Source of the DNA: Candidatus Delongbacteria bacterium
GTDB lineage: Bacteria > Delongbacteria > UBA4055
Direction of reading: 5' to 3'
Assembly: GCA_027858795.1 (NCBI GenBank)
Contig: JAQICF010000270.1
Coordinates: 1 to 9,070, forward strand
Length of the DNA: 9,070 bases
The position numbers and the translations under genes are program-made. The notes under the pieces were generated by a model. That model did no database searches. It was not told the DNA's origin and saw only the letters and a program-made list of their open reading frames with translations. How positions within the stretch are numbered: the first letter of the stretch is position 1; each line of letters begins with the position of its first letter. Of this stretch, positions 1-5,162 are shown one piece after another.

Positions 1-47
1 GTCTTAAATAAGTGTATAAATGTCAAGTACTTTTTGCAATTACGAAC

Positions 48-70
48 AAAAAAGGTGCCGTTTGGCACCT
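48..70 (-). terminator. Rho-independent terminator of the DUF2089/DUF4097 operon
   Basis: Perfect 7-bp stem AGGTGCC/GGCACCT (53-59 with 64-70) and a 4-base loop. On the minus strand it is followed by a run of T (complement of the A tract at 48-53). It lies just after the stop codon of the last minus-strand gene (92-94), as expected for the operon end. Positions 1-47 hold no gene I can support. Confidence 0.9.
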
Positions 71-91
71 CGAATAGAACATTTCGACTAA

Positions 92-508
92 TTATTTTTC
101 AATATAAATTCGTACATGATCACCATCTGCACTTGTTACATTTACAATATCATCATCTATATTATCGGCAAAATCTTGAATATGGTTGATGATGTTTTCA
201 AGGTCAACACCTTCCTGGTTTAAACCAGCTAGCTTTTTAGCAGGAACCATATTTATTGCTAACTTGGCTAACATAAGCGGTAAAGTTATCATAACATTAT
301 CACCATCCGCACTTTTTACTTCTACTTTAAATTTTCCTTTCAATTTTTTGTCCTTCAATGATGAAACTACGACCCCTGCCTTTGGAGCTTCAGGTTCAGG
401 TTTCGATGTTACACCATCAACAGCTGATAGTAAGTTTGCAGCTTGTTCAGGTGTTATCTTTTTTTCCTCCAACATCTTTAAAATGTTCAATTTTTCTTGG
501 CTTGTCAT
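92..508 (-). CDS. SHOCT-like / YvlB-N (LiaX-type) small protein
   Basis: A 138-residue soluble protein. Residues 2-30 form the SHOCT-like helical hairpin seen at the N-terminus of YvlB/LiaX-type proteins, with the core MLEEKKITPEQAANLL. A Pro/Ala-rich linker follows (about 35-45). The C-terminal domain (about 58-138) follows a pattern known in this family: a strand, a helix starting at the TLPL motif (74-77), an acidic segment (101-120), then a final strand ending IYIEK. The pentapeptide SADGD occurs twice, at 66-70 and 126-130, each leading into a beta strand. No signal peptide or membrane segment is visible. The start is supported by AGGAG at 515-519, 6 nt upstream. It is the last gene of a four-gene operon, 40 bp after a membrane protein gene, and is followed by a terminator. 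Its function is unknown; relatives are linked to envelope-stress regulation, and a regulatory or scaffold role is inference. Confidence 0.85.
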   Translation of the reverse strand: MTSQEKLNILKMLEEKKITPEQAANLLSAVDGVTSKPEPEAPKAGVVVSSLKDKKLKGKFKVEVKSADGDNVMITLPLMLAKLAINMVPAKKLAGLNQEGVDLENIINHIQDFADNIDDDIVNVTSADGDHVRIYIEK

Positions 509-524
509 GATAGACTCCTATAAT

Positions 525-563
525 TAGTTTGATTTTGTAGTTTAATTTTTATAGTTTGATTTT
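525..563. repeat. Three tandem 12-bp copies across a gene end
   Basis: TAGTTTGATTTT at 525-536, TAGTTTAATTTT at 538-549 and TAGTTTGATTTT at 552-563. The rightmost copy encodes the last codons (KIKL) of the minus-strand membrane protein. The other two fill the spacer before the ribosome binding site of the next gene. Confidence 0.75.
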
Positions 564-971
564 AATTTCCGTTTTATCGGATGAATTGATATCGACCTCT
601 ATTACATCGTTCATTCCAATAAGTGGTTGTTTTTTTACTAATAAGAAGATATTTATAAAAATTATCGTTATAGGTCTGAAAATTTGGTAATTCAAATAAA
701 TTTCATTGTTCTTTAATCTAATACCACTCATCCAAGGTAAATCAATTATATTCTTATTTGTGAACTGAATACTTAAATAATCTAAAAATGAATAAATAAA
801 ATATATTGTCATAAATATCTTGATAGATCCGCTATCCATTCCCATAAGAACAAGCATATTTAATCCCCATGCCACAAAAGTTATTATTGCTAATACTTTT
901 GTTTCTCTTACAGTAACTCCCTTTATTCCGTAGTAGAAGAACCAGGTTATCATTAGTAATATTATCATCAT
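549..971 (-). CDS. Unrecognised small integral membrane protein
   Basis: A 140-residue protein I do not recognise as a whole. Hydrophobic segments at about 2-17, 25-45 and 50-68 look like transmembrane helices, and a fourth hydrophobic stretch lies at about 97-112. The rest is a polar C-terminal tail (113-140) ending in a predicted beta strand, EIKIKL. From about residue 84 on, the pattern (strand, strand, hydrophobic helix, KK, acidic strand, final strand) resembles the C-terminal domain of the downstream SHOCT-like protein, so it may be a membrane-anchored relative. The sequence starts with two ATGs (971 and 968). AAGG at 979-982 lies 7 nt before the first, so I chose that one. It sits third in the operon, 60 bp after the DUF4097 gene, and probably acts at the membrane with its neighbours. 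That role is inference. Confidence 0.75.
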   Translation of the reverse strand: MMIILLMITWFFYYGIKGVTVRETKVLAIITFVAWGLNMLVLMGMDSGSIKIFMTIYFIYSFLDYLSIQFTNKNIIDLPWMSGIRLKNNEIYLNYQIFRPITIIFINIFLLVKKQPLIGMNDVIEVDINSSDKTEIKIKL

Positions 972-993
972 TCCTTAACCTTATTGTTTGAGT

Positions 994-1047
994 TTCTATT
1001 TTTTTAAAGCTTTTTAATTTTAAAAAATATTCTATTTTTTTAAAGCT
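994..1047. repeat. 18-bp perfect direct repeat at the DUF4097 gene 3' end
   Basis: TTCTATTTTTTTAAAGCT occurs at 994-1011 and 1030-1047, offset by 36 bp. The right copy contains the stop codon and the last codons (ALKK) of the minus-strand DUF4097 gene. The left copy lies in the spacer before the membrane protein gene. The segment between them is AT-only and low in complexity. Confidence 0.8.
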
Positions 1048-1949
1048 GATATTAACTTTTCCGCATCTTCAGCTGTTATTTTTCCTTCAGAAAGCATATT
1101 TAAGATCAGTTGAATATTCTCTTCATCATTTTTCTTAGGGTTAACTTCTTCTTTAATTTTGTCAAAAGGCATATGCTTAAAATGTTCTTTAAATTGCTTT
1201 ATCATAGGTTGAAATGAATCCTTTAAAAATTTAAGATTTTTCAACTCTTTCAAACCACCATGCTGTATGATTACACCTTCAGGGAATTTATCAGATACAA
1301 CATTATCACCTGTTACAGAACTTATAACGATCTTTTTATCATTCTTATATTCTTTGCAATTTAATTTTATATCTCCGGATACGATCTTTATCTTAGCATC
1401 CTCCTCAAGCTCATAATCTCCGTCAATTACAATATCACCATTCACATTATTTATATTGATAGCTTTGTAATTATTTTCTCTTAATTGCACATCACCGTTG
1501 ACGTTATTGACCTTAAGCTTACCGTCAATTTCTTTAACCGAAAGGTCGCCATTTACAATGCTTATTTTAAGATCTACCGATGCTATCTTGTTAATTTCAA
1601 CATCACCGTTTCGAGTAGCAATACTTCCTTCATAACCTACAAGCTCATTAATATTTATATCACCACTTACATTCTTGATATCTCCTGCAACCGCAGTTTT
1701 ATTCGGAAGTTTGATTTGAACATCTACCGCCTTAATATTGAACATTTTTAGTAATTTCTTTGAATCTTTTTGAATTATACTTAGTTCTCCGTTCTCATAA
1801 CTTATATCAAATACTTCATCAGCTGTATTTTTTCTAAGATCACCTAGTTCGACCTCAATATCTAACCTATCTTCTCCGATTACCTGAATATCTCCATCAA
1901 CAAGTATTAGATTTAGGCTTAATTTATTATTTTCAATTGGGTAATTCAT
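1032..1949 (-). CDS. DUF4097-family beta-repeat protein with C-terminal SHOCT-like module
   Basis: A 305-residue protein. Residues about 10-232 are built of repeated short beta strands with a GD turn, as in DUF4097 adhesin-like/LiaX C-terminal domains. GD turns occur at 19-20, 89-90, 96-97, 115-116, 134-135, 152-153, 171-172, 192-193 and 214-215, about every 19-22 residues from 96 on. A Lys-rich, probably helical linker follows (about 233-275). The C-terminus (277-305) is a SHOCT-like helical hairpin with the core MLSEGKITAEDAEKLI. There is no signal peptide or membrane segment, so the protein is probably cytoplasmic or peripheral. AGGGGG at 1955-1960 lies 5 nt before the ATG. The gene follows the DUF2089 gene by only 9 nt, suggesting coupled translation. 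The module usually sits at the N-terminus in YvlB/LiaX proteins, so its C-terminal position is a reversed arrangement. The exact function is unknown. Confidence 0.9.
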   Translation of the reverse strand: MNYPIENNKLSLNLILVDGDIQVIGEDRLDIEVELGDLRKNTADEVFDISYENGELSIIQKDSKKLLKMFNIKAVDVQIKLPNKTAVAGDIKNVSGDININELVGYEGSIATRNGDVEINKIASVDLKISIVNGDLSVKEIDGKLKVNNVNGDVQLRENNYKAININNVNGDIVIDGDYELEEDAKIKIVSGDIKLNCKEYKNDKKIVISSVTGDNVVSDKFPEGVIIQHGGLKELKNLKFLKDSFQPMIKQFKEHFKHMPFDKIKEEVNPKKNDEENIQLILNMLSEGKITAEDAEKLISALKK

Positions 1950-1958
1950 TTCATCCCC

Positions 1959-2315
1959 CTATTTTTTTAATTTTTTCAGAGCTTCTTCTACAGAAAATTC
2001 ACCTTTGCTTATCATATCAATAATATCTCCGGTATCAACATCTTCTTCTTTCTCTAGCTCTAATGCAGCTTTAGTTTTCTTTAAAAGATTCTTGATCTTC
2101 GGGTATGAGCAGTTAAGAATTTTCTCAGCTTGTTTAATACTTCCCTCAGCAGCAATAAACACTTTGATAAAATCAAAGATCTCATCACTTAGTCCGTGAC
2201 ACATCTCATCTTTTTCAAACTCTCCGGAAATTTTAGTATTACATTTTTTACATTGATACTTTACAACTTTCAGCTCACCTTCACAAACCGGACATTTTGT
2301 TAATAGCTTTTTCAT
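1959..2315 (-). CDS. DUF2089-family zinc-ribbon/HTH protein, probable regulator
   Basis: A 118-residue protein matching DUF2089 in length and layout. A four-cysteine zinc ribbon (C8, C11, C22, C25; two CxxC knuckles) is followed by a GEF segment. Next comes a helical helix-turn-helix-like region at about 43-85, including the family-type stretch LNCSYPKIKNLL. The C-terminal tail (97-118) is a SHOCT-like helical hairpin (IIDMISKGEFSVEEALKKL), shared with two other proteins of the same operon. GGGAGG at 2320-2325 lies 4 nt before the ATG. It is the first gene after a strong promoter whose core is flanked by repeated ATTAACAT sites, so autoregulation is plausible but not shown. DUF2089 is a domain of unknown function; a transcription-factor role is inferred from the fold. 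Confidence 0.88.
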   Translation of the reverse strand: MKKLLTKCPVCEGELKVVKYQCKKCNTKISGEFEKDEMCHGLSDEIFDFIKVFIAAEGSIKQAEKILNCSYPKIKNLLKKTKAALELEKEEDVDTGDIIDMISKGEFSVEEALKKLKK

Positions 2316-2348
2316 AGATCCTCCCTTTTATTATTGTCTTTCATAGGA

Positions 2349-2377
2349 AATATAACACAAATTAACATCCGTGTCAA
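2349..2377 (-). promoter_or_regulatory. Sigma-70-type promoter of the DUF2089/DUF4097 operon
   Basis: On the minus strand a perfect -35 box TTGACA (2372-2377) and a -10 box TATATT (2349-2354) are separated by 17 bp. The start codon of the DUF2089 gene is at 2315, leaving a 5' leader of roughly 25 nt that contains the ribosome binding site. Confidence 0.85.
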
Positions 2378-2400
2378 GCATTTATTAACATTATTAACAT
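2361..2400. repeat. Three ATTAACAT direct repeats around the promoter (candidate operator)
   Basis: The octamer ATTAACAT occurs at 2361-2368, 2384-2391 and 2393-2400. The last two are part of a perfect 9-bp tandem repeat (TATTAACAT). One copy lies in the -35/-10 spacer and two lie just upstream of -35. The placement suits a regulator binding site, although the AT-rich background makes chance copies more likely. Confidence 0.55.
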
Positions 2401-2462
2401 TTTGAGCTTACTTTAATTTATTTTATTAATTCTATGATATGTTTATTGTTTATTTTATCAAT

Positions 2463-2488
2463 AAAAAAAGTGCAGTTTCTGCACTTTT
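2463..2488 (-). terminator. Rho-independent terminator after hslO
   Basis: Perfect 10-bp stem AAAAGTGCAG/CTGCACTTTT (2466-2475 with 2479-2488) with a 3-base loop. On the minus strand it runs into seven T (complement of A at 2463-2469). It separates the yitT-hslO unit from the next minus-strand operon. The rest of 2401-2460 is AT-rich with no gene. Confidence 0.9.
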
Positions 2489-2508
2489 AAATGTTAAATA
2501 TATTGCTG

Positions 2509-2528
2509 AATCGTAGTAATCTACGATT
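2509..2528. repeat. Inverted repeat across the hslO stop codon
   Basis: Perfect 8-bp arms AATCGTAG/CTACGATT (2509-2516 and 2521-2528) with a 4-base loop. The stop codon TAG (2521-2523 on the plus coordinates) lies inside the right arm. No T-run follows directly, so it is not itself a classical terminator. Confidence 0.7.
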
Positions 2529-3405
2529 TTCTGTCTAATATCCCCTTGACGATTTGCTTATTGAAATTATAAGATTTATTGCAATAATGACACTTAACTT
2601 CTACTCCTTCTTCATTATTATATATATCTTCAAGCTCATCCTTATTCAAAAGATTTAGACTTTGTTTCATTTTTAATTCTGTGCATTCACATTTGTATTG
2701 AGCACTTACTTCTTCTGTAAATTTTAGATCAAAATCCTTTAATATCATTTCTGAAATTATTTTTTTAATAGAATATCCCATATCCATAACATCTGTCATA
2801 TTGGGGAATACACTTAAATTATTTTCGATCTTTACTATTATTTCTTCAGGTGCATCCGGCATTAACTGTATCATAAATCCACCTGATTGCTTGACACTTC
2901 CATCAGGATTTACTAACACTCCAAGCCCGACGGATGAAGGTATTTGTTCTGATTTGACGAAATAATATGTAAGGTCCTGAGCTATAGTTCCATACATTAG
3001 CTCTACTTTACCGGTATAAGTAGTTTTCATGCCAACATCTTTGGTTACACTAAGCATTCCTTTTCCTAATGCTCCTTTGACATTAAAATCTTTTCGGTCT
3101 TCCGTTAGGGGCAACTCTACTTGGGGGTTGTAAACATATCCTTTTACATCACCTTTATTATTTGCAGTAACAACCGCTCCACTAACAGGACCATCACCAT
3201 TTACTTTGATAGTAATACTTCCTGTATCAGCTTTATTATCTACACCCAGCATTAATGCACCGTTAAGCATTCTGCCAAATAACACAGTGTTGGTCATGGA
3301 TAAATTGTGCATTTCGGTTGCTTCTTTTGTTAGATCTGTGGAGTCCACAATGAAAAATCTTACATATTTATCTTTGGTAATTCCTCTTATTATCTTATCT
3401 GACAT
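2521..3405 (-). CDS. hslO: Hsp33 redox-regulated chaperone
   Basis: Hsp33 is a cytoplasmic holdase activated by oxidation: its cysteines release zinc, form disulfides, and the protein then binds unfolding clients. The 294-residue product has the usual family length. The N-terminal core (about 1-230) is typical, starting MSDKIIRGITKD and containing the GGFMIQLMPDA segment (175-185). The C-terminal zinc switch has all four cysteines, as CxC (C239, C241) and CxxC (C272, C275) with a 30-residue gap. An upstream in-frame GTG at 3414 exists but lies inside the Shine-Dalgarno sequence. AAGGTG lies 6 nt before the ATG at 3405, which also matches the usual N-terminus, so I chose the ATG. It follows yitT by 59 bp on the same strand and is probably co-transcribed with it. 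It ends with a strong terminator. Confidence 0.96.
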   Translation of the reverse strand: MSDKIIRGITKDKYVRFFIVDSTDLTKEATEMHNLSMTNTVLFGRMLNGALMLGVDNKADTGSITIKVNGDGPVSGAVVTANNKGDVKGYVYNPQVELPLTEDRKDFNVKGALGKGMLSVTKDVGMKTTYTGKVELMYGTIAQDLTYYFVKSEQIPSSVGLGVLVNPDGSVKQSGGFMIQLMPDAPEEIIVKIENNLSVFPNMTDVMDMGYSIKKIISEMILKDFDLKFTEEVSAQYKCECTELKMKQSLNLLNKDELEDIYNNEEGVEVKCHYCNKSYNFNKQIVKGILDRKS

Positions 3406-3411
3406 TTCTCT

Positions 3412-3417
3412 CACCTT
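3412..3417 (-). promoter_or_regulatory. Ribosome binding site deciding the hslO start
   Basis: AAGGTG on the minus strand, 6 nt before the ATG at 3405. It overlaps the alternative GTG codon (3412-3414), which makes that GTG unlikely as a start. Confidence 0.75.
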
Positions 3418-3444
3418 ATAATATAATTACATATAATATAACAA

Positions 3445-3481
3445 CATTCGAAGACATTTACTCGCTAAATATCTTCGAATG
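3445..3481 (-). terminator. Long hairpin across the yitT stop codon (possible weak terminator)
   Basis: Arms CATTCGAAGA/TCTTCGAATG (3445-3454 with 3472-3481) continue after one mismatch into ATTTA/TAAAT (3456-3460 with 3466-3470) around a 5-base loop. The stop codon of the YitT-family gene lies at the loop edge (3465-3467). On the minus strand it is followed only by a broken T-rich stretch, so it could attenuate or protect the message rather than fully terminate it before hslO. Confidence 0.45.
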
Positions 3482-4352
3482 ATCTAAAACCTTCCCCTCT
3501 AACGTCTCGAACGTCCAATATTGTCACAAATGCGTTAGGATCTATCTCTTTCACATAGTTCTGCAATGCAACCAGCTCTCTCCTGTTCACAGCCGTAAAA
3601 ATAATTTTCTTTTCCTTACCACTATGAAGACCCGACCCATTGAAATAAGTTCCACCTCTATTGAGAGAAGTTTTTATCTTTTCAGCTATTTCCTTGTACT
3701 TATCTGAAATAATCAAAGCTCCTTTTTTATAATTTAAACCTATCGTCAAAGAATCAATAACCTTGCCTGTTACATAAATTGTTATCAGTGCGTATAATGC
3801 AAGTTTTATATCTGCAAATATTAGTGTACCTGCTAATACGATCACGATATCCAGCATTATAAGAAGTTGTCCCATTGAAATACCAGTACGTTTATTCATG
3901 ATCTGTGCAACGATATCAGTTCCACCAGAAGTAGCTCGTGAACGGAAGATCAGAGCTAGGCCAGCACCTATTAAGATACCTCCAAACAGAGATGAAAGGA
4001 TCATTTCATTCTCAACTACTAAAGGTCTATCACCCCAGAAATATGTTAGAACATCAATTGCAACTGATGTCAATGTCATTCCCAGAATGGTCTTCCACCC
4101 GAATTTTGGACCAAGTTCTTTGATACCCCATATTACAAGAGGGATATTCAGAACTAATCCTGTCATACCTGTCGGTAACCCAAAAGTATGATGAAGTATG
4201 ATGGCGATACCATAAACTCCACCCGGAACGATCTTATAAGGTACTACGAAGAAAACATAACCGGAAGCCATTATTAGTGATCCGATCACAATATAAAGCA
4301 AATCAATGTACCATTGTTTCGAAAATGATTTTATCCCTGTGTAAACGCCCAT
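3465..4352 (-). CDS. YitT-family membrane protein (DUF161 + DUF2179)
   Basis: A 295-residue protein of the YitT family, with typical length and layout. An N-terminal polytopic membrane part (about 15-200) has hydrophobic segments near 15-36, 42-56, 62-80, 86-105, 117-136 and 157-200. The family-type loop RATSGGTDIVAQI (139-151) precedes the last membrane helices. The soluble C-terminal DUF2179 domain (about 205-290) contains KKGALIISDK and RGGTYFNGSGLHSG, the latter a family-type Gly-rich turn. The transported substrate, if any, is unknown for the family. AGGGAGG at 4358-4364 lies 5 nt before the ATG. It is the first gene of a unit with hslO downstream, transcribed from a TTGACA/TATATT promoter. 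I leave the gene symbol empty because many genomes carry several paralogues. Confidence 0.92.
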   Translation of the reverse strand: MGVYTGIKSFSKQWYIDLLYIVIGSLIMASGYVFFVVPYKIVPGGVYGIAIILHHTFGLPTGMTGLVLNIPLVIWGIKELGPKFGWKTILGMTLTSVAIDVLTYFWGDRPLVVENEMILSSLFGGILIGAGLALIFRSRATSGGTDIVAQIMNKRTGISMGQLLIMLDIVIVLAGTLIFADIKLALYALITIYVTGKVIDSLTIGLNYKKGALIISDKYKEIAEKIKTSLNRGGTYFNGSGLHSGKEKKIIFTAVNRRELVALQNYVKEIDPNAFVTILDVRDVRGEGFRSFEDI

Positions 4353-4381
4353 GATTTCCTCCCTTAGTTAAAATCGGAGGC

Positions 4382-4409
4382 AATATAAGGGTTTAAAACA
4401 TAGTGTCAA
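4382..4409 (-). promoter_or_regulatory. Sigma-70-type promoter of the yitT-family/hslO unit
   Basis: On the minus strand, TTGACA (4404-4409) and TATATT (4382-4387) are separated by 16 bp, about 30 bp upstream of the start codon at 4352. It has the same two hexamers as the promoter at 2349-2377. Confidence 0.8.
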
Positions 4410-4422
4410 TAGATAATGTTGG

Positions 4423-4452
4423 TTTTATCCTTTTTATTCGATTTTATCCTTT
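4423..4452. repeat. Two 11-bp direct repeats between divergent genes
   Basis: TTTTATCCTTT occurs at 4423-4433 and 4442-4452, offset by 19 bp, between the yitT-family promoter and the rnhB start. It could be an operator or a chance AT-rich repeat. Confidence 0.45.
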
Positions 4453-4478
4453 CAACAACTACTTTTATAAACTATATT
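4450..4478 (+). promoter_or_regulatory. Candidate promoter for rnhB and the plus-strand genes
   Basis: The best candidate is a -10 box TATATT (4473-4478) with a poor -35 TTTCAA (4450-4455) at 17 bp. It would start transcription roughly 20 nt before the rnhB start codon. The -35 match is weak, so this is tentative. No better candidate is visible in the 4353-4505 spacer. Confidence 0.35.
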
Positions 4479-4492
4479 TAACATTAGGTATA

Positions 4493-4498
4493 AAAGGA
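4493..4498 (+). promoter_or_regulatory. Ribosome binding site supporting the GTG start of rnhB
   Basis: AAAGGA lies 7 nt before the GTG at 4506. There is no in-frame ATG before the catalytic DEAGRG motif, so the GTG start is well supported. Confidence 0.75.
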
Positions 4499-4505
4499 TT
4501 AATCT

Positions 4506-5153
4506 GTGACAGAAAACTTATTCGGGACAGGACATTTATTCAAGTATGAGACCGACCTTTACTTAAAAGGATATCGATCTATTGCAGGTGTGGATGAAGC
4601 CGGAAGAGGTCCTCTTGCAGGTCCGGTAGTAGCAGCTGCAGTCATCTTTAAGCAGGGAGTTGTCATTGAAGGAGTAAATGATTCTAAAAAAGTACCTCCA
4701 AAGAAAAGAGAAAAATTATTCTATGAAATAAGGAAAAATGCTGTTGCTTATGCAGTTGGCATAGTTTCACATCACAGGATCGATGATATTGATATATTGA
4801 GAGCAACTTTTGAAGCTATGAAAATTTCTGTAAGCAAACTTAAACCTGAACCTGATTTTATCTTAGTCGATGGAAGAGATGAACCATTTGCCACCAAAGA
4901 ACAGATGAGTATTATAAAAGGTGACAGCTTATCTTACTCTATAGCAGCTGCATCGATCATAGCTAAAGTTACCAGAGATAAGATCATGAATTTCTACGAC
5001 AAGAAATATCCAATGTATGGATTTGCACATAACAAAGGTTATGCAACAGCAGATCATATTGAAGCGATTAAAAAACATGGTCGATGCGAAATACATAGAA
5101 AAACATTCAGATTGCAATTTGAAAAAGATACTCAATTATACTTAGATTTATAG
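4506..5153 (+). CDS. rnhB: Ribonuclease HII
   Basis: RNase HII cuts the RNA strand of RNA-DNA hybrids and removes single ribonucleotides misincorporated in DNA. The 215-residue product has the normal family length. The DEAGRG motif (30-35) supplies catalytic D30 and E31. D122 in the LVDG segment and D140 in the KGDS segment complete the metal-binding acidic set. NDSKK (58-62), SIAAASIIAKVTRD (145-158) and the NKGYAT stretch (176-181) are typical of the family. Translation starts at GTG with AAAGGA 7 nt upstream. It is the first plus-strand gene, divergent from the yitT-family gene. Its TAG stop lies 9 nt before the next ATG and overlaps that gene's Shine-Dalgarno sequence, so the two are probably translationally coupled. 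Confidence 0.97.
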   Translation: MTENLFGTGHLFKYETDLYLKGYRSIAGVDEAGRGPLAGPVVAAAVIFKQGVVIEGVNDSKKVPPKKREKLFYEIRKNAVAYAVGIVSHHRIDDIDILRATFEAMKISVSKLKPEPDFILVDGRDEPFATKEQMSIIKGDSLSYSIAAASIIAKVTRDKIMNFYDKKYPMYGFAHNKGYATADHIEAIKKHGRCEIHRKTFRLQFEKDTQLYLDL

Positions 5154-5162
5154 GAATAAAAA

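Noticed and set aside
1..26. Perfect minus-strand TTGACA at 21-26
   Set aside because: No -10-like hexamer is visible at 16-18 bp spacing before the window edge, so a promoter cannot be supported.
1485..1751. Plus-strand open frame of 88 codons inside the DUF4097 gene
   Set aside because: It is antisense to a well-supported gene with clear repeats and shows no recognisable domain.
2442..2465. Inverted repeat TTTATTG/CAATAAA
   Set aside because: Only 7 bp, almost all A-T, with a 10-base loop in an AT-rich spacer; likely chance.
3406..3450. TATA-rich stretch upstream of hslO as a separate promoter
   Set aside because: A possible -10 would place the transcription start inside the ribosome binding site and no good -35 is present; co-transcription with the yitT-family gene is simpler.
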